Part shown: piece by piece, positions 17,001-26,846 of the stretch
Position numbering within the stretch: position 1 is the stretch's first letter
Layout of the letters: each line of letters opens with the position of its first letter
IMG/VR virus record: IMGVR_UViG_3300025687_007517
Location: 1 to 64,000 of that record
From: a virus
Reading direction: 5' to 3' (one strand)
Length of the DNA stretch: 64,000 bases
Notes under the pieces: model-generated
Told to the model about the DNA's origin: nothing
Database searches by the model: none
The model's input: only the letters and a program-made list of their open reading frames with translations
Translations under genes and position numbers: made by a program

Positions 17001-20000
17001 TAATTTGCCAAAGCTGGTTCAACTGCAACTAATCGAGTGCCGTCTTTGGCTGTTAGGACTCCACTCTCTTTTACAGATTCAATTCTATCTAGCTTTTGTG
17101 AGTAGATGTTATTTTTCTTTAGGTGTCTGGTAATTGGGTTTCTTTCACTTCTAATCTGTCTCCAAGTGTTCCAACCCGATGGACCATTTCCTACAACATT
17201 TAAGAAGTAAATGTCGATGTTGTCAGCCAATGATGCAACCGAGGTGTAATTAGCTGGTGCAGTAACCAAGAAGTCGCCGTCTAAATCATAGTGATAACCA
17301 CCGTAAATTGAAAACTCCCCTGGTGTGACATAACCTGCAAAGTTGATTTCATAGTCTGTTGAGGCTTCAAAATCTCTCAATGTAGAAGTAAAGAAGCTAA
17401 TATCACTAGAGCTTGACGCAAACCCTACCAACGCTACGAGGTTACTAGAAGTTGGAGCAGCGTAGCTAATCCAAGAATAACCAAAATCTCTAGCTGGTAT
17501 ATTATTTGTAATAAATCCGTTATCAAACACTGATGCTGTAAAAGTGTTTTCCCCAGAAGAGTATTCTATTTGTTTTCTGCCATTTCTTTGAACCTTGTGA
17601 ATTGATGCCGACAAGTCGTTTGAGCCTGACTCAAATCCCCCAAAGGATGATGGAATCGTTAATAGACTTTGAAACGCTTGTCTTACAATTAGATTTCTAT
17701 TGTTTAATTCGTTATAAACAGAAAACTCTCTGTTGATTGGGTCTAGACCGCCACCGTTTGTCTCTGGACCGCCTGGGGCATTAAACCTAGTGACAATTAC
17801 AGAATCGCTGTTAGCACCAGTAAATATACTGTAATCAATAACACCACTAACATAAGGACTATCAAGCGTATCAGATAAACCTAGTGCATCAGCTTTTTTA
17901 AAGTTGTTAAAGCTTTTACCCGCAGTTTGTACCACTTCGTAGTTAAAGGCAAAGTTGCCAAGGGCAGAGCCCGTTGTCTTAATGTTCTTGATGTTAACGG
18001 GGGCTCTAACGGGCGGGTCTTGATAAAACTGGTCTACAGGCGCATCGTAACCCTCTTGTCTTCTCACGTTTTCCAAGGACATGGAGTTCGCATTGGTTAG
18101 ATTAAATCTAAATCTTTCTGGTCTGTCGCCTGTATCTGTCAAGCGCACCTTTCTCGATTTAAAGCCGCCAACGCGCTGAGAAGTGAAAGTGCCCTGAAGT
18201 GGCTGCTCTGAATCGGGACCAAAAACATCGTGATGAATGTTCGTTATGATATGGCTTGGATTGTTGTCGTTGTATGTATTTGAAACATAACTATCCGTCG
18301 ATACGGATTGGGAGACTAAGTTTCCTGGGACTACTAAATCAAATTTATAGTCTTCTCCGTCAGCTTGGGCTTGGGCTGCGAGTTTTCTTTTGTCCACCAA
18401 ATCGAGGTCATCATCACAATCTTTAGGAGTTTTTACCCCAGAGCTTGGTATTTGAATGTCGCTAAAGTTGGTGCCGCCGGTTGTTTTGAATAATACACCC
18501 TTGTAGAAATCCAGCTTTTTATTATCAGTAAAGTTAATACCACCGTGAAGGCTTTTTGATTTACTAATTTTTTCAGTAATTGGTGACGTTTGTTTTCTTG
18601 CCTGGGTTTGGTTTACAACTTGGCGAATTGTTTCTCTTGCTTCAAGGGTTCCAGTTGGAAGAGTTGAATCAAAAGTATCGTTGTTTCTCTCTGCGCGGTA
18701 TTTCCACCACAAACAATTGTCTCTTTCTTCGCCACTCAAAGGTTTGTGGAAAAATTTCCACTCAAATGGGAGATTTGAGCCGGTGGCAGTGCCTTCCAAA
18801 TCCGGTGTCTTAAACTCAATTGTTGGGAGTTTGTGTTGATATTTGTTTCGCTCTAGAACGTGGCTCTCGATAACATTGTAAATTTGGTCTGAGCCGTTCA
18901 AAGAAGCTGGTAACAGGTTAATTAAAATTTCATTTATCGAGTTGTCAAGCCACTTGTAATATTCAAAGAAAGAAGCGATGGTTCTTTTTGTCTGAACTGT
19001 TGAAAAGTATCTTGTGCCTAGCTTTTTTAACTCCTTGTATTCCATCCTGTATTTGTTTACTGGGTCTCCAATTAGTTCATTGAAGCCATCGATAGATGAG
19101 AAGAAAGAAAGTATGTCTTGGTCTATGGCGTATTGTAGGCTTTTTTCTATAGTAAAGTATGCGAGCTTCGCCTTTAGAATACTCTTGGTTGCCTTATCGT
19201 CTTCAGTTAAAATGTTGACACCAGTTAAATCACCAAAATTTTCTGGGTTTGTGTTTTTGCCCACTGTAAAGTATCTTGTTTCAAAAACATTTGTAGAAGA
19301 TGGGTCAAACTCTTTACCACCAAACTGATACAAGCCTCCTAGCACGGTGTCCAAGTAACTATTTCCAACGGTTTTATATGAACCGGAAGACAAATCTGGT
19401 AAAGAAAATTCCCCACTAGCGTCTGAAGTTGATAATAAATCCGTGCCAACGTTTAAAACAAGAGAGTTGATTTTTGGAACGTATGAGCCGCTAAATTGAC
19501 TAGCGAGTGGTAAAAAGTTCTTGTATGGTTCGGTTCTACCAAAGTTTCTTGGGTCTTTTGCATGGCTGATTAGCTCGTTGTTATCCAAATCATCCAGCCA
19601 AACTCTAAAGAACCCAACATTAACATCTGAGTTGAGTACCACTGAACCAGTTAAATTGTCTCTCAAGGCTCCGTAAAATGGCTTTCTATTTTGTGAAAGC
19701 ATCTTTATGCCGCGATCAGAGTGTATAGAAGCAGTCAAATTAAACGAATTTAAAACAATTTGGTCTTCTGTATTGTATCCTCTAAAGTTAACAACATAAG
19801 AGTTTGCCCCAGTTTGTAAAGAATTATTTAGGTCAGCTAATCCATAACCAACGGGCTTAATAGTAACCGCTAGGTTCCAAGACTCGTTGTCATAGGAGTC
19901 GTCAAAAAATTCTGTTTCTAATTCAGGTAATGTGTAGTCGCCTGTCATTGAAGCGTTTGAGGAAGTTAAAACAAATTTTACCTTTTTGTCTATTAAATTG

Positions 20001-22126
20001 TTTCTTACTGCCTTCACTACAAAGCCAGCGTCATCGCCCAGAACAGTTGTACTTTCATCTGTTTCGGTAGTTACCGAGACGCCACGCACACCAAAAATGC
20101 TCGTTGTCGCTGTGGAGAAATCAATGTTACTATTGGTTCCCGGTTCTGGAACTTTGGGTAAGAAAACTTGACACTCATAAGTGTTAGCAAGCCTTGACTC
20201 AATCGAGTCTGCCGAACCAGAAGTACCTGAAATGAATGGAGTGCCTACTGTACCTGATAATGTCGGGTAAACAACCGCATCGTGATGTGAAGCGGTTGAG
20301 AAGTTTACAAAACGGAATTTCTCTTCGTAAAGCTCTCTCTTGTCGTCCAGTGTGATAATCGAATTGTCTTCATACAAAGACAGATTGATTAGCTCGTTAT
20401 CCACGCCAAAACAGCGTAGAGTATTACGAAGAGCTTCTGTAGTTCCCTTCATTTTAAAAATTTGGGAACTGTTGTTGTAGAGGTTTGAGTAAATTATTCT
20501 CTTTACCTCTTCAAGCTTAAACAGAAATTCGCCTCTGTCGCCTGCATTTAGAAGATTGGCGAGGATGTCTTCATCTTGAAGAATTCTATTTGTAATAAAA
20601 CCCCTTGAGTTGAGAGCAATTTGAGAAAATTTTGTTTTTGCAATTTCGTCCTTGTAATAATCCATTGTTTGGATTTGTGGTAAAGTTTCTATCTCTAAGT
20701 AAAGCTCATCTAAAAATGAAGATAGGACTTGCGTGAACTTTTTTAATTCTTGTGAGTTACTAGCATCCTCTTCTACAATCCAGTTTGGAAGGGTGTTGTA
20801 GATGCTATTGTTATTGTACCTGTCGTAAACAGAACCCGACAAAACCTTTTCAGCGCGGTAATTTTTAACCAATGGGTGAAAAGAGTAAAGAATAGGGTCT
20901 TTAAATTCTCGGTCAGACAAACCAGAGAGAACAAAAGCCGAGTCGGTGCTTCTTGCCGTGGATACATATCCATTAAATGTTCCGTTGTTTAAACGACCAG
21001 AGTAATCTAAAATTGTGCTGTCAATAGAAGAAGTTTGTGTAATGCCTTCGTTAAATTTGAAATAGACGCCTAAATCTTGGTTTGATGAATCGGCGGTTGC
21101 GCCGCCATTTACAGATTGTTTAACAAACGTTCCAATCTCTTTACCAGTTCTAGTGGTTCTCCAAAATCTAAAGTCATCAACAGAGCCAGAAAGTTTACCC
21201 CAGCCCAGGGCTGTGCCAGACGCGCCCGTCTGTTCCGTAACAAGAGCGCCAACAGCCCCGACAAAATTGCCGGTCACGGGATTAATATCGCCAACAATCT
21301 CCTGGCTTCCTTTGAAAACTCCGTCTAAATAAGAATCGACTACAAGTTCGTCACCATAAGTAAAATTCAAAGCAACATGGTGCCAATTTCCATCAACCAA
21401 GCTGGCTGAGGAAATTGATGTAAGTTGTGCTTCAGCGTGTACTGTGCCAGATGCGACAGACACGTTTAATACATTTGTAGAGGCTGTAAGCTCTACAGTA
21501 AAGCGAGCGTTTGAAGCTGCAATGCTGGAACTGTTCCAAATGTCAAGTACAACCTCTTTTTCCGTTAAAGATGGTAGAAACTCTGATTTATTAATCCAGA
21601 ACTCAACGCAGTTGCCTGCGGAGTGACCAAAGCGCAAGTTGTAGGTAAATTTATTATCGTCTACAACATTTTTTACACGCAGACCCCCGTTAAATAAGAT
21701 ATATTGCTTTGTTTGTGGCTCGCCATATCCATCAACTAGAGATCCAGCAGCGGTGCCCCAGCCATCAGATGAAAAAACAACGTAACCATTAGTTCTTGGG
21801 TATTCGTTCTCAAGTATGTGATTTTCTAAAAATGAAGAGCTTAAAAGGTATCTTTCACGGTCTGTTGTTGTTCCATCATAAGGATAGAAGTCAATAATTC
21901 TATCAACAGCTTTGGCGTAATATTCCTCGGCTGAACCGTATCTAGCAAAGTTACTTGCACTTGCAAAATCAACGGGTGGAACGTATCTTTCTCTGTTTTG
22001 CTTCTTTAGAGCAACAGCTTCGCCACGGTCAAAGTCTTGTCCAAGGCTGTGTCTTGTTTGCTTGATTATTGGCTTTGATACTTTTTGCTTTGATTTAATT
22101 TGGTCAATGTACTTTTTAAAACTCAT
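14048..22126 (-). CDS. Giant tail protein (2692 aa) with LamG-like domain
   Basis: One open frame of 8 kb, the longest gene in the window. After a basic N-terminal stretch, residues ~120-330 form a laminin G/concanavalin-like domain (FWINKSEF, WHHVALNFTYGD, SYLDGVFKG, DDFRFWRTTRTGKEIG), a fold used for carbohydrate binding or trimeric fibre contacts. The remaining >2300 residues are rich in Ser/Asn/Thr/Tyr without repeats I can define. It starts directly after the DNRLRE-like pair (start 22126 next to stop 22127). A long tail fibre or baseplate-associated host-recognition protein is the best guess. It contains no coiled-coil tape-measure signature. Confidence 0.75.
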   Translation of the reverse strand: MSFKKYIDQIKSKQKVSKPIIKQTRHSLGQDFDRGEAVALKKQNRERYVPPVDFASASNFARYGSAEEYYAKAVDRIIDFYPYDGTTTDRERYLLSSSFLENHILENEYPRTNGYVVFSSDGWGTAAGSLVDGYGEPQTKQYILFNGGLRVKNVVDDNKFTYNLRFGHSAGNCVEFWINKSEFLPSLTEKEVVLDIWNSSSIAASNARFTVELTASTNVLNVSVASGTVHAEAQLTSISSASLVDGNWHHVALNFTYGDELVVDSYLDGVFKGSQEIVGDINPVTGNFVGAVGALVTEQTGASGTALGWGKLSGSVDDFRFWRTTRTGKEIGTFVKQSVNGGATADSSNQDLGVYFKFNEGITQTSSIDSTILDYSGRLNNGTFNGYVSTARSTDSAFVLSGLSDREFKDPILYSFHPLVKNYRAEKVLSGSVYDRYNNNSIYNTLPNWIVEEDASNSQELKKFTQVLSSFLDELYLEIETLPQIQTMDYYKDEIAKTKFSQIALNSRGFITNRILQDEDILANLLNAGDRGEFLFKLEEVKRIIYSNLYNNSSQIFKMKGTTEALRNTLRCFGVDNELINLSLYEDNSIITLDDKRELYEEKFRFVNFSTASHHDAVVYPTLSGTVGTPFISGTSGSADSIESRLANTYECQVFLPKVPEPGTNSNIDFSTATTSIFGVRGVSVTTETDESTTVLGDDAGFVVKAVRNNLIDKKVKFVLTSSNASMTGDYTLPELETEFFDDSYDNESWNLAVTIKPVGYGLADLNNSLQTGANSYVVNFRGYNTEDQIVLNSFNLTASIHSDRGIKMLSQNRKPFYGALRDNLTGSVVLNSDVNVGFFRVWLDDLDNNELISHAKDPRNFGRTEPYKNFLPLASQFSGSYVPKINSLVLNVGTDLLSTSDASGEFSLPDLSSGSYKTVGNSYLDTVLGGLYQFGGKEFDPSSTNVFETRYFTVGKNTNPENFGDLTGVNILTEDDKATKSILKAKLAYFTIEKSLQYAIDQDILSFFSSIDGFNELIGDPVNKYRMEYKELKKLGTRYFSTVQTKRTIASFFEYYKWLDNSINEILINLLPASLNGSDQIYNVIESHVLERNKYQHKLPTIEFKTPDLEGTATGSNLPFEWKFFHKPLSGEERDNCLWWKYRAERNNDTFDSTLPTGTLEARETIRQVVNQTQARKQTSPITEKISKSKSLHGGINFTDNKKLDFYKGVLFKTTGGTNFSDIQIPSSGVKTPKDCDDDLDLVDKRKLAAQAQADGEDYKFDLVVPGNLVSQSVSTDSYVSNTYNDNNPSHIITNIHHDVFGPDSEQPLQGTFTSQRVGGFKSRKVRLTDTGDRPERFRFNLTNANSMSLENVRRQEGYDAPVDQFYQDPPVRAPVNIKNIKTTGSALGNFAFNYEVVQTAGKSFNNFKKADALGLSDTLDSPYVSGVIDYSIFTGANSDSVIVTRFNAPGGPETNGGGLDPINREFSVYNELNNRNLIVRQAFQSLLTIPSSFGGFESGSNDLSASIHKVQRNGRKQIEYSSGENTFTASVFDNGFITNNIPARDFGYSWISYAAPTSSNLVALVGFASSSSDISFFTSTLRDFEASTDYEINFAGYVTPGEFSIYGGYHYDLDGDFLVTAPANYTSVASLADNIDIYFLNVVGNGPSGWNTWRQIRSERNPITRHLKKNNIYSQKLDRIESVKESGVLTAKDGTRLVAVEPALANYNPVLIAADLTDDSVKNSTLFAISHNSEKQYLFDKKISDVVLSQAQQTNKSSFDKFYDFYNLPYQNVLTEGDILFSKYSHQIFPLQRYSYLKNSLLRGEFIQTWRSSREDRSLIRLYDDTPTTETFKDNTVRTTANEMGFNLLYAGPDATASIALGDQVGPSVSPLDTTKFNDTSTNRAARLNLSNLTQSLSGKKYVNLRSDPLPTSSSPTASYDQVAADNVSYGILRDPKNVLNRFIVNVPSGDVTASFDDPGIGDFPSHVYGPLLEMPYQEVLSDTFNISFYEDWSAATETRNPAYYDNHLLFSEFVKVVGKDHSLVPEYRISEHIDAIYSGGNSLESEAVNSLEITGSSAATENIFRFFDGDLALNYKDFSDKMAPNKVPSKFRLKIDAITKLLPYKGFYPAERTVQLAQIFSSSYSDSVALTGNEPTFRTMMQPLFMPGILFNSIKAAIAMPYGIFTGSIETGIANTDYKSQILIGDATGSFVRIPFEELLTYDKIKEAGRIVDMYTHASMSMDSTASFSNTLPPQPQLAMSNFLASTIEFCLEDNTLTTAYSKEEKDLPVAYKTRTYGVEIALSISTSSINSNYVPWRFDTTLDGWGPVVSGSGRPGSDLDDPTDRLWAPGWAFGSSSIFLEWSPQETIKYTISEIQNQVTATFGNSVYENIEFTSFITNNVSNLSESINFLGQAEVKQSEVDPKTGLPIKVIDPLGTNKNVWAVQPKWETPFLVGDGFLWKDYLEIPGSNVQFQISFKDRAGQESLKDFLGFPDTIELGKPSKKTDIEEALVCIPYKILPNGDRQFFNIPRDKFNFLVEQSKIKNEPNEWSELDKLLDKYVFPPRFDFKKNLGILPLGMLIKEFSVTLTEKDIEKYWQNLGPSLLQQFDVQSEYVEFDIENTEMFTNWNRYPIKWHIFKVKKRAKGNYFAMTVDNPLKTDFAFDAAPSFKGTKYTTEDFTYNYPYDFCSVIETAKVTAEVDFVDKTET

Positions 22127-23569
22127 CTAGTCAACCCTAAAAACAATGTTATCTTCTTGCTCAATAAAACTTAAATCTTTTTTCACGACAAACGAAGCGC
22201 GGTATTTGTACCCTGCTTCAAATTGTGAAAAGTCAAGCTCAAAATAGTTGCCTTCGCCATCGTAAGATGTTTTTGTGAAAGCATTGTTTCCTGAACCTGT
22301 TCCATACGGTATGAACTCCAAGTCATCGCTAACCCTTGTTATTTTATAATAAAGGTCTTCGATTATTGTAGAACTGGCGGTTTCAGTTCCGTCTGGATAA
22401 ATAGTTGGCGACCAATCTTTTGGTCTAACATAAAGTTTTATTCTCGCTTTCTCGGCGGTTGAATAAGATTGTTTTACATTTGCGGGTAAAATTACAAAGT
22501 CGTCAAAATCACGATTGTCTAGTGAGTCAAATGTAAGAACACTCACAGCAGAGCCTGTGGCATACTCTACCGAACCAGAGTGCCAAACTGGGAAAACAGT
22601 TGTAATAGAGCTTGAGGCATAAGCAAATGAGGCTGAATAAATGCCAGTTGATACATATGAGCCAGTAACATTTGTGTCACCGTCAGCAACAACTCCACCA
22701 CCAGTTGGTAATTTGAGCTTTGAGCCTGCTGGTGCAGTTGTACCAGAATAAATGCTCAATAAAATTTTACCAGTGCCCACGTCTGGAAGGTTTTGCAGTT
22801 GTCCATTTATGTAATTGTAAAGATAAAGATTGTTTAGGTTATCTGCTGCTGGGGCTAGTGCTGAACTAAGATAGAACGTTGAAGCGTTGTCTTTCTTTGC
22901 GTCGTCGTATCTAGACTCCAATACGGGTCTTTTAATAACGTATTCACTTGTTCTGCTGTAAAAGCGTTTTGTGTAATAAGACGCTGAAACGTCCTCTTGG
23001 CTTGAGGTTAGGAAAATGCCAAAACCATAATTTGTTTTTGTTCCCTCCAACCATTCATTAACGAGTGGGGTAACATCAACCTCTATGTCTTCCTCGCCAG
23101 TAGTGAAAGAAGCTGTGAATCTTGGTGTAGCGTGGTAATCACCACCGGCAGTTGTCCAAGCAACTCCAGAGGACGCGCTTTCCCAGTTCGACACACCCGT
23201 GTAATCCTTGTTTGCAAGGTCCGGTCCTGTGCCCTCTGTCCAAGAACGAGACACAGCCGCAATAACTAGGGTGAAATCTTTTGGAGGCGTCTCAGGCTGT
23301 TCTGCGGAGAATAATCTTAAAACAAAGTTTGAACCACTTTCAATAGTTCCGTCATCGATGTTTCCTGAGATTGTTGAGATGGGAAACTCAATAAGAATTC
23401 TTGAGTTCTCATTTAAGGAAGCGGAGGGACTGTTTTGCCCATAAATAGAAAACACTTCCACCGAATCAGCTAAACCGGCGTTTGTGCCGGTGAGCCTATT
23501 ATCAAACACTTCGCCAAAAGCATTTGTAATGGTGTTGTCTTTTGTTGCTACATACTTCTTTACTGCCAT
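22127..23569 (-). CDS. DNRLRE-like structural protein, paralogue C1
   Basis: A 480-residue protein opening KKYVATKDNTITNAFGE. Its first ~200 residues resemble DNRLRE-type beta domains (LIEFPIS, WTEG, VTPLVNEWLEG, YGFGIFLTSS) found in surface proteins. The next gene is a tandem paralogue with the same order of motifs, the same PAVGT/LPTGGGVV-DGDTN repeat section, and DLYYKI...YGTGSGNNAFT near the end. Both DNA and protein similarity are visible. The role is probably a virion surface or fibre part; that is inference from domain type and location. Confidence 0.75.
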   Translation of the reverse strand: MAVKKYVATKDNTITNAFGEVFDNRLTGTNAGLADSVEVFSIYGQNSPSASLNENSRILIEFPISTISGNIDDGTIESGSNFVLRLFSAEQPETPPKDFTLVIAAVSRSWTEGTGPDLANKDYTGVSNWESASSGVAWTTAGGDYHATPRFTASFTTGEEDIEVDVTPLVNEWLEGTKTNYGFGIFLTSSQEDVSASYYTKRFYSRTSEYVIKRPVLESRYDDAKKDNASTFYLSSALAPAADNLNNLYLYNYINGQLQNLPDVGTGKILLSIYSGTTAPAGSKLKLPTGGGVVADGDTNVTGSYVSTGIYSASFAYASSSITTVFPVWHSGSVEYATGSAVSVLTFDSLDNRDFDDFVILPANVKQSYSTAEKARIKLYVRPKDWSPTIYPDGTETASSTIIEDLYYKITRVSDDLEFIPYGTGSGNNAFTKTSYDGEGNYFELDFSQFEAGYKYRASFVVKKDLSFIEQEDNIVFRVD

Positions 23570-25032
23570 TACACTACCCTAAACTTAAACTTTTGTCTCT
23601 GCTCGCGGTATTGACCGTCTTCTTCAAACAAGAACTTGATTACATAATCTTCTTCTTTTGGGAAAACAGAGAAATCCAAGTCAAAGTAATTACCTTTGGA
23701 ATCGTAAGAAAGTCTTGTGTATTCGTTGTTTCCTGAGCCTGTGCCGTAGCTAATAATTTCAAAGTTATCTCTTTCTCGGTAAATCTTGTAGTAGGCTTTG
23801 CTGATTATTGTAGCTTCAAGTGTGGATTGCGTTGTTGTGTAGATTGTTGGAGACACAGAAGGGTCTCTTACATACAATCGTAGCCTGCTCACTTGATTTT
23901 GCAAGTATTCTTCTTTGAGGTTGGTTATTGATAAGAAGTATTTCTTTATTCTTCTCGCACCAACCGTGCCACGAGCTTGGGGCTCTATTGCTGAGCCTGT
24001 ATGGTATTCCACTGAACCAGAGTGCCAAACAGGATAAATGTATTCTAGTGAGCTTGAATTAAAAGCAACCGACACCGAGTAGATACCGGGAGACACATAA
24101 GAACCTGTGGCGTTTGTATCACCGTCTGTTACAACTCCACCACCAGCAGGCAAGCCCAGCTTTGAACCAGAAGGCGTGGTTGAAGAGCCAGAGTAAAAGC
24201 TGACAAGAATGTCGTTTGTTCCAACTGCGGGAATGTTTTTAAGGTTGCCCCTTATTTGGTTGTAAAGATAGATTGTGTTGAGGTTGTCTGTTGAACTAGC
24301 TCTTGAAGAACTCAAAAAGAAGTTGCCTGTATCGTCTTGAAGTGAGTTATTCCAACGTGCTTCTAGTTGTGGTCTGTATGCTTCATCGTTGTATTCGCGA
24401 GAATAAAATACCTTCTTGTAGTAGGACTGTGCTGCTGCTTCTTGTGAAGAGGTTAAGTAAATGCCAAGACCATAGTCTACAGTTCCATCTGTTATAATAC
24501 TTTCAACATAAGGGGTAACGTCTAATAAAATGTCTTCATCGGCAACTGTAAAGTCTTGCTCAAAAAGAGGAGAGGCGCGGAAGTCGCCACCGGCTGTGGT
24601 CCAAGTAACCTCTGGGGAAGAAGAGGCTGTTAACCAGTTTGAACCAACTAGATTTGTACCCTCTTCATCAAAACTTTTTCCCCTGCCCTCATTCCAATCT
24701 CGACTTATGGGTGCGACCACCAAAGTAAAAGAAGTGGGACTTGTTGTTGTTTCGGGGTAGTTCTTTAGTTTGAGGTAAAACGACACACTACCGGATGCAG
24801 GAATGTCACCATTGGAGCGGTCTGTGCTTGTCTGTGAGAGGTCAAATTGAACAATAGCCCTAGACTTCTCGTTATCATCTGTCGAGGCTGTGACGGTGTT
24901 GTAGAGAGAAAAAATTTGAAGACTGTCTGTTAGTCCGTAGTTTAAATTACTAACACGTCGAGTGTTGCTGTATTCTCGATAAGCATTTGAAATAGTGTTG
25001 TCTTTTGTTGCATAGTATTTTTTAATGCTCAT
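23569..25032 (-). CDS. DNRLRE-like structural protein, paralogue C2
   Basis: A 487-residue tandem paralogue of the 480-aa gene: KKYYATKDNTISNAYRE at the start, WNEGRGKSFDEE and VTPYVESI in the middle, then LPAGGGVVTDGDTNATGSY, and YGTGSGNNEYTRLSYDSKGN near the end. The two genes overlap by one base, so they arose by duplication and are co-translated. It lies next to the gp6-like wedge gene, which suggests a protein that docks on the baseplate. Confidence 0.75.
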   Translation of the reverse strand: MSIKKYYATKDNTISNAYREYSNTRRVSNLNYGLTDSLQIFSLYNTVTASTDDNEKSRAIVQFDLSQTSTDRSNGDIPASGSVSFYLKLKNYPETTTSPTSFTLVVAPISRDWNEGRGKSFDEEGTNLVGSNWLTASSSPEVTWTTAGGDFRASPLFEQDFTVADEDILLDVTPYVESIITDGTVDYGLGIYLTSSQEAAAQSYYKKVFYSREYNDEAYRPQLEARWNNSLQDDTGNFFLSSSRASSTDNLNTIYLYNQIRGNLKNIPAVGTNDILVSFYSGSSTTPSGSKLGLPAGGGVVTDGDTNATGSYVSPGIYSVSVAFNSSSLEYIYPVWHSGSVEYHTGSAIEPQARGTVGARRIKKYFLSITNLKEEYLQNQVSRLRLYVRDPSVSPTIYTTTQSTLEATIISKAYYKIYRERDNFEIISYGTGSGNNEYTRLSYDSKGNYFDLDFSVFPKEEDYVIKFLFEEDGQYREQRQKFKFRVV

Positions 25033-26825
25033 TACAGAACTGTTCCAATTAAGTCTCTATCAAAGTATTTTACTTCAAACACATGGTCTTCTAACTGAAG
25101 CAAACGTGTACCATCAGCAGAAAGGCTTTCTGGAATGCTAAACGTTGTGGTGGCGTAGAGACCTCCAGATTGCACGGTTGCAAATACCTCTACTACATCT
25201 AAAACACCTTCCGCGTCTTTTAACTCGCGGAAGAAATCATTATAAAAGATTGGCTCGCCAATGTCATACTTCACCGAGAGCATTGTCTCTAGTTTTTTAT
25301 TACAAGCCTCAATAACATCAAACTTGTTTGTTTTCTCGTCTCCAACCACTGTAAAGTTGATTGCAACATTGACAATCTTTGCATCAAGAATGTCAACGGT
25401 ATCTGAAATCATTTTGTGGCGAGCAAGATAAGTTTGAATGTTCTTTTTTATTGTTGTATTTGTCTCTGTGAAATTGCCGTTTTGGTCTTCGCTAATAACA
25501 TAAAGGTTAATATTCTTTTTGAATGAATCCTTGTCCTGAGCAGCACGAACTCTTTTTACTGCTCCAAACTGTGAAGGCATTGCGTAACAAAGAGACTCGT
25601 AATCTTGTTTTGTAACTGCGCGGCGTTGAGAGTTAACAAAAGAAACTGCTCTGACCCTTAGCTCGTCTGCATCGGGCACATTAACAGAACCAACAATTGA
25701 TTCATCGTTAGAACAAGCAATACTGTCTCTGACTGCATTCTCCGTTGTAACTTGGTTGCTTGTTCCTGGGAATACAAGTTTAAAATCCGATACTGTGTTG
25801 ATTTGACCTTGGCTTGCATTTGGATTTAAGCTTGAGTTCTTTAAATACACGATTGTTAGTGTTGTATTTGCGGGGGCTATGCCAAATTTATCATTTTGGA
25901 TTAAGTTTGAGGGGTCAAACGTAGTTGAGGAAATATAAGGTCTCCCAAATTTTTGCACCGCAATGTTTTGAGGTCTTGCATACAAATCCTCTGACAAATT
26001 CTGGTCTGAACCAAAACCAAATTGCAAAGTACAGTTCTCACTATTCTTTTCTGTTGTAAATCTTCTGGCTACTAGAACCGGCTTCATAATCGAAGGAACT
26101 TTGTCATTTGGAGCGTTTTTATTTTTTAATTCTTTGTAAACAACATTTTGACTTAGATGATCGACTTCAAAGTATTCATTACCCTCCGAGTCAAGAACAC
26201 TAATAATTTCTGTTATAAACTCATCGTCGATTGAGACTTTTCTAAATCTCTCAAAATCACCAACTTCGATTTCAACTGTTTCTGCTTGACCAGACACAAC
26301 CTGCCCAACAGCACGCACAGCGTAAAAGCTTGGCAAACCAGTTGTTGAATCAACAATAGCCACTTCGCGTTGGTTGTTTGGGTCTTCAAAGTTTATGTCT
26401 TCTGTTAAGATAAACGAAGAACCATCTTCAGTTGTTACAATTGCTCCCTTTTTAATTGTTGGAGCATAATTTGTGTTAATTGAGGTTGGGTCTGAAGTTA
26501 AAGCTGGAATTGTTGCGAAAAAGGAAACCAAACCTTGTGATGAGTAGTTGTATTCAAACTTGAAACCAAGAGTTTTTGCAATTCTTACAATGTTATCAAA
26601 TTCGTTAGCTGTATCTAAAAATGCCTCGTTAGCTTGGTAATCCAAGTAAAAAGAAAGAATGTCACCAATGTAAGCAACATAATCAGTCATCAAAGCGCCG
26701 AAGCCTGCGTCCTGAAAGTCTTTGTAAGTATCGGGGTAGTATCTTTGGGCGTAGTTGATTAGAGATTGTTTGATGGTATCAAAATCTCGGTCTGTGTATT
26801 TGATTACATTATTTTTCTTGGGCAT
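25032..26825 (-). CDS. Baseplate wedge protein, T4 gp6-like
   Basis: A 597-residue protein of the gp6/baseplate J-like family. The N-terminus has the typical opening YTDRDFDTIKQSLINYAQRY followed by DFQDAGFGALMTDYVAYIGD and LSFYLDYQANEAFLDTA. The middle contains RAVTKQDYESLCYAMP, a conserved segment of this family. In T4, gp6 dimers form the iris ring of the baseplate and undergo the sheath-triggering change. The gene order next to a gp25-like protein supports the assignment. Length is close to T4 gp6 (660 aa). Confidence 0.9.
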   Translation of the reverse strand: MPKKNNVIKYTDRDFDTIKQSLINYAQRYYPDTYKDFQDAGFGALMTDYVAYIGDILSFYLDYQANEAFLDTANEFDNIVRIAKTLGFKFEYNYSSQGLVSFFATIPALTSDPTSINTNYAPTIKKGAIVTTEDGSSFILTEDINFEDPNNQREVAIVDSTTGLPSFYAVRAVGQVVSGQAETVEIEVGDFERFRKVSIDDEFITEIISVLDSEGNEYFEVDHLSQNVVYKELKNKNAPNDKVPSIMKPVLVARRFTTEKNSENCTLQFGFGSDQNLSEDLYARPQNIAVQKFGRPYISSTTFDPSNLIQNDKFGIAPANTTLTIVYLKNSSLNPNASQGQINTVSDFKLVFPGTSNQVTTENAVRDSIACSNDESIVGSVNVPDADELRVRAVSFVNSQRRAVTKQDYESLCYAMPSQFGAVKRVRAAQDKDSFKKNINLYVISEDQNGNFTETNTTIKKNIQTYLARHKMISDTVDILDAKIVNVAINFTVVGDEKTNKFDVIEACNKKLETMLSVKYDIGEPIFYNDFFRELKDAEGVLDVVEVFATVQSGGLYATTTFSIPESLSADGTRLLQLEDHVFEVKYFDRDLIGTVL

Positions 26826-26846
26826 TGCTGCTTCCTCTCCAACTAA

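Noticed and set aside
9696-22126. Tape-measure protein among the giant tail genes
   Set aside because: The giant proteins are beta-rich with Ser/Asn/Thr composition and lack the long helical repeats of tape-measure proteins.
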